Of a stretch of DNA of 64,000 bases, positions 16,612 through 24,661 are shown one piece after another (the stretch's first letter is position 1; every line of letters starts with the position of its first letter). Source of the DNA: Lachnospiraceae bacterium (lineage in GTDB: Bacteria; Bacillota; Clostridia; Lachnospirales; Lachnospiraceae); assembly GCA_017542245.1 (NCBI GenBank), contig JAFXXN010000107.1, forward strand, positions 100,882 to 164,881, read 5' to 3'. Under the pieces are notes generated by a model. That model was not told where the DNA came from. It did no database searches and worked only from the letters and a program-made list of their open reading frames with translations. The position numbers were made by a program, and so were the translations under genes.

Positions 16612-18225
16612 ATGTCTGTAAATGTGGGGAAAGTTATTGTTGCATCAACTGTCGCTGTTACCAGCGCAATCAGTCTTACCGCTCCTGCCGGTATAAATGC
16701 GGCAGCAAAAGTAAAACTTAATAAAACTTCCGTTGAATTAAAAGTCGGCGAAAGCTTTAAGCTCAAACTCAAAGGCGCAAAAGCCGTAAAATTTAAGTCT
16801 TCCAACAAAAAAGTTGCAAAAGTCACAGCCAAGGGTAACATCAAGGCGAAAAAAGCAGGTACAGCTACCATTACCGTAACCGGCGATAACGGAAAGACTT
16901 ACAAATGTAAAGTAACAGTTGTTAAAAAGAATCAAGACACCGGCTTAACCGATACCAACATTGATCTCGGCGGAATGGAAATCATTATACGTGACTGGTG
17001 GAGCCCCGGAGAAGATATCGAACCAAGAAACGAATATGAAGCAGCACGCCAGAAGTATCTCGATGACATACAAAAAACATATAATTTTAAAATAAAAGAA
17101 GTAGCTATTTCTGACTGGGGAGCAACACCCATGGATTTCATCGATTATGTAACCAATGGTGGAGATGACCAGAACTATGTATTTGCTCTTCGTCCCGATC
17201 CATCTATGGGCAGCGCAGTATTATCAGGACTTATGTATGATCTGTCCACACTTGACTGTTTAGATTTCAGTCAAGAGAAATTTAAGCGTAACATGCTCCA
17301 TGAGCAGTTTACCTTTGGAAGCAGCATTTATGCTTTCCATGCAGGCTATGCAGAGCCCAGAACAGGAGTTTACTTCAACAAACAGGTTTTAAAGGATGCC
17401 GGAATTGATCCTGATGATATTTACGACGCTCAGAAAAACGGAACCTGGAATTGGCAAATGTTTGATGAACTAATGTCTAAAGTCCAGAGAGATACTGATG
17501 GTGACGGAGTTGATGATGTATACGGATTAACACTTAATGAAACCATTATGACTCAAATGGCTATCCTTTCAAATAACGGTTCACTTATTTCAAAAAATAA
17601 GAAAGGTAAGTTTGTAAATAACCTTGATAGTGCCGAAACTCTTGAAGCACTAGAATGGTGTGCAGATATATTTGCCAAGTATGACGCCCATGATCCTGAA
17701 GATGCTACCTGGGACTACTATTTTGAAGAATGGAGATCCGGAAAAGTCGGATTCCTGGTTGATCAGGAGTATTTAGCTACACAGGGCAATATGCTGTATA
17801 ATAGAACCGATTTTGACATGGGATTTGTAATGTTCCCCAAAGGACCTAAGGCAGATGATTATGTTTCCCTTTGGGATGACAATATTTATGCAATACCGGC
17901 TTGTTATGACGCTGAAAGAGCATGGAAGATAGCTTTTGCATGGAATAAATATACCGATCCTGTTCCCGGTTACAAAGACTATAACCAGTTTATCGAGACA
18001 GCTAAGATTTCAAATTACGATAAACGCGCGATCAAAGAAACGCTTCCAATGATGGAAGATCAAAAACTCGGAAAGTATACATTTGATTACTTAATTCCTG
18101 AGATAGAAATCGGTCCAGATCTCTACTGGATGATCGGTCCTAATGCAGCTATTGATGAAATAGTTGAACCTACTATTATCAAATGGAATGAAGTTCTTGA
18201 TGAAATAAACTCATATATCAAGTAA
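16612..18225 (+). CDS. Extracellular solute-binding protein with N-terminal Ig-like (Big2) domain
   Basis: A 537-residue exported protein. Order: signal peptide (about 1-32, ending near GINAAA), a Lys-rich bacterial Ig-like group 2 domain (about 33-105, with SSNKKVAKVTAKGNIKAKKAGTA), then a family 1-type solute-binding domain (about 120-537). In that domain ARQKYLDDIQKTYNFKIK, GVYFNKQVLKDAGIDPDD and DTDGDGVDDVYGLT are typical of sugar-binding proteins. There is no lipobox cysteine, so it is not an ordinary Gram-positive lipoprotein, and no permease or ATPase genes are adjacent. The Ig-like domain may attach it to the wall instead. AGGAGGG lies before the start. Confidence 0.88.
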   Translation: MSVNVGKVIVASTVAVTSAISLTAPAGINAAAKVKLNKTSVELKVGESFKLKLKGAKAVKFKSSNKKVAKVTAKGNIKAKKAGTATITVTGDNGKTYKCKVTVVKKNQDTGLTDTNIDLGGMEIIIRDWWSPGEDIEPRNEYEAARQKYLDDIQKTYNFKIKEVAISDWGATPMDFIDYVTNGGDDQNYVFALRPDPSMGSAVLSGLMYDLSTLDCLDFSQEKFKRNMLHEQFTFGSSIYAFHAGYAEPRTGVYFNKQVLKDAGIDPDDIYDAQKNGTWNWQMFDELMSKVQRDTDGDGVDDVYGLTLNETIMTQMAILSNNGSLISKNKKGKFVNNLDSAETLEALEWCADIFAKYDAHDPEDATWDYYFEEWRSGKVGFLVDQEYLATQGNMLYNRTDFDMGFVMFPKGPKADDYVSLWDDNIYAIPACYDAERAWKIAFAWNKYTDPVPGYKDYNQFIETAKISNYDKRAIKETLPMMEDQKLGKYTFDYLIPEIEIGPDLYWMIGPNAAIDEIVEPTIIKWNEVLDEINSYIK

Positions 18226-18251
18226 TAAAACTAACATATGGCTTATATGTA

Positions 18252-18284
18252 AATAACCCTTCTCTGCGAGAAGGGTTATTTTTG
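18252..18284 (+). terminator. Terminator after the solute-binding protein gene
   Basis: A long perfect stem AATAACCCTTCTC/GAGAAGGGTTATT with loop TGC, followed by T residues. Confidence 0.9.
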
Positions 18285-18312
18285 ATTTTAGTTTCAACAG
18301 TCACTGATCATT

Positions 18313-18822
18313 TCAAGATTTCTTCGTTTTTTTAGGTCTGAGAACAAATGCTGCGAGCCCAGCTAACAAACCTAAAATAACAAATATTATGCCAAAAACT
18401 TTATATCTTGAATCGGATTCCGGGTTAATTACAGGTTCCCCATTCACTTTAGCGTAACGCAGAATTTCCGAACCGCCGACCTGAAGCTTATCTGCTCTTT
18501 CGTATGGTTCCAATCCCGTATATCTATATTCTTTACCATCAACCAAATATCGATATTCGACCTTAATCTCATATTTTATAGAATCTTCTGCAACGCCCTT
18601 GGTTCGTAAGACTTCTTCCTGAGAACGGCTAAGGTTCCTGCTCACTTTATCAGCCGATATTATTTCAGCCTGAACCATTTCGATATCATCCGGGCTTATG
18701 TTATTAAATAAAAGACCGTAGAGGAACAATCCGCAGCCTATAACAAGGAATAATATCATACCTATAATACAAGTCCTAAAAGTCGATGGAAGGTTCTTCC
18801 ATTTTGTTTTCTTTTTGTTCAT
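18313..18822 (-). CDS. DUF3592 family membrane protein
   Basis: A 169-residue protein with two membrane segments (about 14-38 and 136-160) enclosing an extracytoplasmic beta-rich domain. The stretches EIKVEYRYLVDGKEYRYTG and LRYAKVNGEPVINPESD fit DUF3592, whose role is unknown. The start was placed at 18822 because GGAGG precedes it; an upstream in-frame ATG at 18912 would lie within the promoter and leader hairpins. It is a single-gene unit read from 18926-18954. Its C-terminus is Lys-rich. Confidence 0.8.
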   Translation of the reverse strand: MNKKKTKWKNLPSTFRTCIIGMILFLVIGCGLFLYGLLFNNISPDDIEMVQAEIISADKVSRNLSRSQEEVLRTKGVAEDSIKYEIKVEYRYLVDGKEYRYTGLEPYERADKLQVGGSEILRYAKVNGEPVINPESDSRYKVFGIIFVILGLLAGLAAFVLRPKKTKKS

Positions 18823-18891
18823 TTTCAAGTGCCTCCAGCTTTCATCGTTCTTGGTAATGTCACCTCGAAAACGCCTTCTGCGTTTCCTCGG

Positions 18892-18926
18892 TAACAAAAC
18901 GATGCTTCGCATCTTCTATTTTGTTA
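18892..18926 (-). promoter_or_regulatory. Leader hairpin of the DUF3592 gene
   Basis: TAACAAAA (18892-18899) pairs with TTTTGTTA (18919-18926) around an inner GATGC/GCATC stem. It lies at the very start of the predicted transcript. A second small hairpin, AAACGC/GCGTTT, is at 18869-18885. Confidence 0.45.
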
Positions 18927-18954
18927 TAATACCATAAATCTTATCCGTTTTCAA
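18926..18954 (-). promoter_or_regulatory. Promoter of the DUF3592 gene
   Basis: Minus strand: -35 TTGAAA (18954-18949), 17 bp spacer, -10 TATTAT (18931-18926). Confidence 0.7.
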
Positions 18955-19037
18955 TTTTTTCTTTCAAATAATAGTGGAAAAGAATCTATATAACGAGTAT
19001 AATAGACCCAGACAAACCAAAAAGTGAGGTAGTATCA

Positions 19038-20924
19038 ATGAAAAAAAAGAGTTTCAAGAAAATATCAGCTTTATTCATAGCCGGAATCCTTGCCTTATCC
19101 TGTACAGAGCCTCTTAGTGTCAAAGCTAAACTACCTGTCACTGTTTCCGGAAGGTATGAAGAAGATGCAAACAGATCCCTTCCCGGTTTCACTTATGCTC
19201 TGAATTCGGTACATAAAGTTGACGGAAGACAGGGGATTGCCTGTGAGAACGAAGAATTTTATGTTAGCGGCAGTACTTCTCTCTCCCACTACGATAAAGA
19301 CTGGAACTTAGTGGCAAGTAACAGTACTCCGTTTGAAGAATTTTCAAAAGACACTTCTGTTAATCATATCGGTGATATAGATGTATATAACGGCGAGATA
19401 TATGCCGGAGTTGAATATTTCATGGAGGGTAAAGCCTCGGATATACAGATTGCTATCTATGATGCTGAAACTTTAAAACTCAAAAGATACTATTCGTTTG
19501 CGCCGGAAAGCGGGCAGACCGAATGCTCCGGGATAACTGTAGATGCAGACAATCATTCTGTATGGATGTGTGCCTGGGAAGACGGCGAAAGCGGAAGATA
19601 CCTTTACAGATATAATCTTGATACCGGTGAATATCTCGGAAAATATCACCTTCAATGTCCGCCCCAGTGGATACAGGGCATAGTATATTATGACGGCTGG
19701 ATCTATATAACTGCCGACGACGGAACTGCCGATGACGGAGAACCCGATCATATTTACAGATGTCTCGTAGATCTTAATAAGACATCCTTCAACGTAATCC
19801 TGGAACGAACTTTGGATGATGTAATACTTCAGGGAGAAATAGAAGGCATCTCCGTTGACAGGGAAAATAAGCGGATGCTTGTCAGCTACAACAGAGGTTC
19901 ACAGATTGTCCTTGGGATGGTTAAAGGTTTCTACGATGGATATACCGAAGAAATACACGAAATATTTACCTACGATATGGCAAGGAATTTTAGGGAACTG
20001 GACTATTCCCTTGATGACTACTGGGTAAATAAACCCGCAAAAATAAAAAAGAGTGCAGATGTGTTTTTCGTGCTTCCAACAGTAAATATGAAGAATTTTT
20101 CCCCTGATAACGACGACATTCTCAGTAAAAGAAATGCCACCAGATATTATCTGACATACAATATGGAAAAAGCTATTGCAGAATATTCCGCCAATGTATT
20201 TGCTCCGCTGTACAGGCAGGCTACTCTGGGCAGCTGTATGAAAGACGGTAATTTACTTCTCTGTCTTGATGAAGAATATCTGTCAACTTTAGATTATTTC
20301 GATATAGCTTACGCTGATATAAAAAATGCATTCGAGTACTATCTTGAGAATTTAAATGATGGCAGAGGTATTGTTCTTTTCGGATATTCCCAAGGTGGTG
20401 AAATGATTAAGCGACTTCTCTCCGAATACGGCGAAGATAAACGTTTCACCGATAAATATATAGCTGCATATATTATCGGAGCTCCCGTTACCGAGTCTTA
20501 CATGGCGGCAAATCCTTATCTAAAAGCAGCGAAAGGTAAAAAGGATACCGGAGTTATCGTAAGCTTTAATGCGGTAGATGCCCGTCTTAAATATACCGGA
20601 GAAAAAGAGATATCCATCAATCCGCTAAATTGGAAGACAAGCAGTAAAAAAGCCGACGCTTCTCTTAACAAAGGATATGTATCATATGATACATATGGGA
20701 AAGTATCCAAAAAGATTCCAAATTATTGCGGCGCCTACATAGATAAAAAGACAGGCAAGCTGGTTGTTACCGATATTGAAGATCAGGATGCTCTTTATGA
20801 AACAGATACAAAATTTTTTGAAAAAGGAGATTATCATTTATATGAACTTTCCTTCTTCTGTCAGAACCTGAAAAAGAATATCGCAACAAGAATAAAAACA
20901 TACAACTCAAGACTTTCCTCATAA
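19038..20924 (+). CDS. Secreted beta-propeller plus DUF3089 (alpha/beta-hydrolase) fusion protein
   Basis: A 628-residue exported protein. A signal peptide (about 1-31, ending SVKA) leads into an N-terminal region of about 270 residues with propeller-like blades (DIDVYNGEIYAGVEY, GITVDADNHSVWMCAWED, GIVYYDGWIYITADD, IEGISVDRENKRMLVSYN). The C-terminal half matches DUF3089, a lipase-like alpha/beta hydrolase: FFVLPTVNM, NVFAPLYRQA, and the nucleophile elbow GYSQGG with Ser451. The substrate is unknown; an ester is likely. The cysteine in ALSC of the leader is a poor lipobox, so normal secretion is more likely. I know of no standard protein with this combination. Confidence 0.8.
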   Translation: MKKKSFKKISALFIAGILALSCTEPLSVKAKLPVTVSGRYEEDANRSLPGFTYALNSVHKVDGRQGIACENEEFYVSGSTSLSHYDKDWNLVASNSTPFEEFSKDTSVNHIGDIDVYNGEIYAGVEYFMEGKASDIQIAIYDAETLKLKRYYSFAPESGQTECSGITVDADNHSVWMCAWEDGESGRYLYRYNLDTGEYLGKYHLQCPPQWIQGIVYYDGWIYITADDGTADDGEPDHIYRCLVDLNKTSFNVILERTLDDVILQGEIEGISVDRENKRMLVSYNRGSQIVLGMVKGFYDGYTEEIHEIFTYDMARNFRELDYSLDDYWVNKPAKIKKSADVFFVLPTVNMKNFSPDNDDILSKRNATRYYLTYNMEKAIAEYSANVFAPLYRQATLGSCMKDGNLLLCLDEEYLSTLDYFDIAYADIKNAFEYYLENLNDGRGIVLFGYSQGGEMIKRLLSEYGEDKRFTDKYIAAYIIGAPVTESYMAANPYLKAAKGKKDTGVIVSFNAVDARLKYTGEKEISINPLNWKTSSKKADASLNKGYVSYDTYGKVSKKIPNYCGAYIDKKTGKLVVTDIEDQDALYETDTKFFEKGDYHLYELSFFCQNLKKNIATRIKTYNSRLSS

Positions 20925-20934
20925 ATGTCAATAT

Positions 20935-21036
20935 CACCGCATCTTCTTTCATTCATGGCTTTAACCACGACTTAAAACAAAGATATCCCCTACCTTCGCT
21001 ATACAAAGAGGTGGGGGATATCTTCAATTTTGTTAT
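20935..21036. repeat. Hairpin repeat element, copy 1
   Basis: An intergenic element just 3' of the GT8-PlsC gene. Its core is a 15 bp stem AAGATATCCCCTACC/GGTGGGGGATATCTT (20980-21025) with loop TTCGCTATACAAAGA, flanked by CATTCATGGCTT and AATTTTGTTAT. It is homologous to 46534-46636. Confidence 0.7.
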
Positions 21037-21042
21037 AATTTA

Positions 21043-22794
21043 TTAATAAATCAAAGGCATCTGATATTCTTTCTCATAAATATCCTTCCAAAGATTATAA
21101 TTCTGCTCTTTAAGCTTTTCCACTCTGAGTTTATACGGAAGCGTTGTATCCGGATACAACGGCTCAGAGATATGAACTGTATACTCTTGGACGAAGTAAC
21201 CGTCCTCTCCCAAGATATCAGAGTCTCTCATAACTATGAAGCACGGAAGCACAGGAACATTGCTTTTAGCTGCAAATACGAATGCACCCTCCTTCAGAGG
21301 CTTAGGCTTTCTGTAATTCCACCACATACTCTGCTCCGGATAAACCAGAACAAAATGTCCCTTTTGCAAAAGCTTGATAGTAGATTTCATAAACTTCTTC
21401 ATGGTTGTATAATTCGATGATAGAGGAAGGGTATTACAGTTTCTCATCATAAAACCATAGAAGCCCGGGAACGATGTATAATTTCCCTCACGGATGACCC
21501 TGTAAAATGTTCTTTTAGGCTTATTTGCGGCATCATAAACCAACTGGATTGCAAAGCTGTCAAATGCATTAAAGTGGTTACATGTAATGACCGCTCCGCT
21601 GTTAAGATTCCTGAAGTTTTCTATGCCGATCATATCCTTTATAATAAGCTTCTTTTCATTTACAAGTTTTCGAACAAGTTTTCTTGCAAGTCCAAATGCA
21701 ATTTTTGTCAAAAGCTTCTTTATCGGATTACGTCTGAAATAATCAATATCTTCAGGATTGAGTACTTTTGAAGGCGGATCATCCTCAACATCTTCATCAA
21801 ATCTTTTCGCAAGTTCGTACTCCCTTATCTTTTTAACAATAGCAACCCTGTCGGAAGCCCTTTTCTTTTTATTTAAAAAATTCTGATAGTTGTTCTCATT
21901 ATCAGCCTCTTTTACAGCTAAAGCAACAAGATTTTCATAGCGTTTCTTATCGTTTACGATATTCTCCGGCCTGTAATCTTCTATTTCTTTAAGAATCTCA
22001 TTATATACCGAAGTCTTTTCTGCATAGCTGTAATAAATATCCGCATAAGGACAGTCTCTATAATGCCAGGGTTTTTCAAACATTATGTAATGGAAAATAC
22101 CTACCTCATTAACCGGACATGGAAGGTCGAACATAGTCTCGTAATTCCACCTCTGGTCTATAAATAGAACATGATCCTTGCATATAAGATTCAGGTAATC
22201 CTCATCCTGCGTTACTACGAAATCATATTGTTGAAGAAGTCCCATAAAACGGTTCAAAACCCTATGAGAGCGCCATTCCTTTGAATTGATAAGTAATACT
22301 CCGCAATTAAAGAAATTATTCCTTGATACTCCTACACACTTTTCAACATAGTTTCCAAACTCATCAACCTGAACCATTGCCTGTTCATGACAGGCTGCAA
22401 GATAATGATTTGAAACATCTGTATTATAAAGGACCGAGATATCTCCCTGTACAATTGTGTCTGAGTCAATGTATAATGCCTTATCAAGTTCAGGATGCAT
22501 ATCTGCAATGAAAAGACGATAGTATGTTGTTACAGAATAATAATCTCTAAGAGGAAGATCGTGAGAAAGGGTACTCAAATAATCCGAGACATCCTCAAAG
22601 AAAAATGTGAATCCCGGTTTGGCAAGGCGCTTTACCAGTTCCTTCGATTCCTCATGAAGGCCTCCGTGCAGGAGATGTATATGATAGTCGTAGTTTTTTG
22701 AAGCATTCTCTATGAGAGAATACATTGAAACTATAACATATTTTAAAAATGTTTCATCAAAAGCATAAAAAATTTCAATTATTGGTTTGATCAT
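21043..22794 (-). CDS. GT8 glycosyltransferase fused to PlsC-type acyltransferase
   Basis: A 583-residue two-domain enzyme. Residues 1-265 are a family 8 glycosyltransferase: the start EIFYAFDETFLKYVIVSMYS, the metal/sugar-nucleotide motif DSD at 110-112 (LYIDSDTIV), FFNCGVLLINSKEW and a late IFHYI. Residues about 265-375 are a charged linker. Residues 380-583 are a 1-acylglycerol-3-phosphate acyltransferase-like domain with the catalytic NHFNAFD (about 406-412) and VYPEQSMW (about 485). It should glycosylate and acylate a lipid or glycan at the inner membrane face. It is last in an operon with a separate GT8 and a separate acyltransferase. Confidence 0.88.
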   Translation of the reverse strand: MIKPIIEIFYAFDETFLKYVIVSMYSLIENASKNYDYHIHLLHGGLHEESKELVKRLAKPGFTFFFEDVSDYLSTLSHDLPLRDYYSVTTYYRLFIADMHPELDKALYIDSDTIVQGDISVLYNTDVSNHYLAACHEQAMVQVDEFGNYVEKCVGVSRNNFFNCGVLLINSKEWRSHRVLNRFMGLLQQYDFVVTQDEDYLNLICKDHVLFIDQRWNYETMFDLPCPVNEVGIFHYIMFEKPWHYRDCPYADIYYSYAEKTSVYNEILKEIEDYRPENIVNDKKRYENLVALAVKEADNENNYQNFLNKKKRASDRVAIVKKIREYELAKRFDEDVEDDPPSKVLNPEDIDYFRRNPIKKLLTKIAFGLARKLVRKLVNEKKLIIKDMIGIENFRNLNSGAVITCNHFNAFDSFAIQLVYDAANKPKRTFYRVIREGNYTSFPGFYGFMMRNCNTLPLSSNYTTMKKFMKSTIKLLQKGHFVLVYPEQSMWWNYRKPKPLKEGAFVFAAKSNVPVLPCFIVMRDSDILGEDGYFVQEYTVHISEPLYPDTTLPYKLRVEKLKEQNYNLWKDIYEKEYQMPLIY

Positions 22795-22823
22795 TGTTTG
22801 GACCTATCGCTTATAATATTGGT

Positions 22824-23642
22824 TCAGTATAACTTCTTTATTCTAATATATTCCTTATATATATCATCAAACTGATGATACTTGAATACTTTGTGTACTC
22901 TCTTAATATCCCACTGCTTTATATTATCTGTATGTGGGTAAGGCAGATAAAACAGTCTTTTTGAAAAATGTCTTATAACCGTCCATTTATGAAGGAATTT
23001 CTGATCGTTAAAACGCTGCTTCAGCATTTTCTTCCTGGTAGTCGATCTTATAAGTGCACTCTGATCTGCAAACACAAGCTTTTTTCTTTTAATCCAGCAT
23101 CGTGCCTTTTTAAACAATCCGTTTTTCTTATCTTCGGCTATATTAAACAAAAGCACTCCTGCATTAATATAATTAGGTTTTATAAGATATTTCCCATAAT
23201 GATCCCTGGCTGCAGCATATTCATATCCGGAAATATCAACATCGTATAAAAGATGAATGTCCCGGTTGAAGAAAATATCCGCATCCAGATACAGAAGCTT
23301 ATCAGGAATATTAGGAACAAGATCTGCAAAAAGTCTTATAAGAGTGTAGGGTGAACAATAAGCACTCTCATTTGGGCAGCCTGCAAAATGCTTCTTATAA
23401 TATTTATCGACTCTTATGGCATTTACGGAATTTTCCGAATTATACGATTTTATCACTGAATCATATATACTTATCTGTCTTTCGGTAATTGCAGTGTATT
23501 TTGCATCTATATCCTTTAGTTCCATTGTAAAAATGTAAAAGCAAAACGGTTCTGCGGATTTAGTTCGCATAAGTATCGACAGGGTACATGTCAGGATTCC
23601 GTCAAAAACACCTTCATTTCCGCAAAATAGAACATTAACCAT
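22824..23642 (-). CDS. GT8-family glycosyltransferase
   Basis: A 272-residue retaining glycosyltransferase with the family 8 motif LYLDADIFFNRDI (DAD near residue 120) and NYINAGVLLFNI. The C-terminus is basic and may associate with the membrane. The ATG at 23642 overlaps the stop of the upstream acyltransferase (TGATG), so the two are coupled; a TTG one codon earlier is possible. The donor is probably UDP-glucose or UDP-galactose, by family. It is the middle gene of a three-gene operon. Confidence 0.9.
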   Translation of the reverse strand: MVNVLFCGNEGVFDGILTCTLSILMRTKSAEPFCFYIFTMELKDIDAKYTAITERQISIYDSVIKSYNSENSVNAIRVDKYYKKHFAGCPNESAYCSPYTLIRLFADLVPNIPDKLLYLDADIFFNRDIHLLYDVDISGYEYAAARDHYGKYLIKPNYINAGVLLFNIAEDKKNGLFKKARCWIKRKKLVFADQSALIRSTTRKKMLKQRFNDQKFLHKWTVIRHFSKRLFYLPYPHTDNIKQWDIKRVHKVFKYHQFDDIYKEYIRIKKLY

Positions 23643-24421
23643 CAATTTTCCTCTTTTTTTATGTACTCAATCACACTGATATCTGAATTCTTTGCCAGTT
23701 CACACATCTTCGAATAAACTTTATCCCGAAGGGCCTTACGGTTCAGCTTTGGACTACCCTCTTTCTCAGGAAAGAATGGTCCTTCAATGTAAGTTACCAT
23801 TTTAGGCTGTTTCCTGAACCTGGTCTTCTTGTATGTATTAACAAAACAAAAAACAGGTGCCTGTAAATTTACCGGATACAGGAATGATGTGTCAACAAAA
23901 GGTCTTATTCCGGTATAGTAAGGCCAGATATGTGCCTCCGGATATATAACTAACGGATTCCCTGCGGATACTTTGTTGTTGATGGCCGCTAAAAAGTTTT
24001 TATAGGCAGCCTTATCATCAGGAATCGGAAGACCTCCTAGGGACGGCACCATCTTTCCAAAAACCGGTACATTCAGATTATTCGGATGAACTATAATATA
24101 TGTCCTTCTCGGAAATGTCAGTCTTGTCTGTAAGAGTGCATCCCCTAAAGCTTGCGTATGATTCCCATACAGGAATATACCCTGCTTTTTAAAAGGAGTC
24201 AGTTTATCCTTACCTATTATCTTCTGCCTAAAGACAATCCGACCATATAAAACAACTATCGGATACATTATGATCCTATAGCAAACGAATCCCATAAATC
24301 TCTTAAACAAAGATTTTCTCTCGTAATCATAGGATCCGGTAATTATGGGCGGTGTAGTAGTAAAAGTGGAAAATTCATCATGGAGTTCATCGGTAAAGTA
24401 TATAACTTTTCTTTTATCCAT
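23642..24421 (-). CDS. PlsC-type acyltransferase
   Basis: A 259-residue lysophospholipid acyltransferase-like protein. The catalytic motif is GNHTQALGDALL (His-x4-Asp) and the third motif is VIYPEAHIWPY. A hydrophobic segment (about 43-62) lies before the catalytic box. It differs from housekeeping PlsC in the long N-terminus and in its context: it is coupled to a GT8 gene and followed by a GT8-acyltransferase fusion. It therefore probably acylates a specialised glycolipid. Confidence 0.85.
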   Translation of the reverse strand: MDKRKVIYFTDELHDEFSTFTTTPPIITGSYDYERKSLFKRFMGFVCYRIIMYPIVVLYGRIVFRQKIIGKDKLTPFKKQGIFLYGNHTQALGDALLQTRLTFPRRTYIIVHPNNLNVPVFGKMVPSLGGLPIPDDKAAYKNFLAAINNKVSAGNPLVIYPEAHIWPYYTGIRPFVDTSFLYPVNLQAPVFCFVNTYKKTRFRKQPKMVTYIEGPFFPEKEGSPKLNRKALRDKVYSKMCELAKNSDISVIEYIKKEEN

Positions 24422-24498
24422 CCCCTCATTCCATCCTTTACTGGCAGTTATTTTTATAAATGTATAAAAACCTTTAGTTACTAACCCATAACATTCTT

Positions 24499-24526
24499 AT
24501 TATACTCAAAGAAAAAAATTTTTCAA
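24499..24526 (-). promoter_or_regulatory. Promoter of the acyltransferase-GT8 operon
   Basis: Minus strand: -35 TTGAAA (24526-24521), 16 bp spacer, -10 TATAAT (24504-24499). Confidence 0.7.
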
Positions 24527-24580
24527 CCACCAGTTTTGTGGATATGCCAAAAAAATCTTTTAAGAATATCATAAGAAGTG

Positions 24581-24609
24581 TTTACAAGCAGATAAAAAAA
24601 GTGTAGAAT
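24581..24609 (+). promoter_or_regulatory. Promoter of the phosphoglycerol transferase gene
   Basis: -35 TTTACA (24581-24586), 17 bp spacer, -10 TAGAAT (24604-24609). It is divergent from the promoter at 24499-24526. Confidence 0.65.
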
Positions 24610-24661
24610 GTATAAAATGTGATATTGGGGAAAGAAGTATTAAGGATAGGAACATTTCGAA

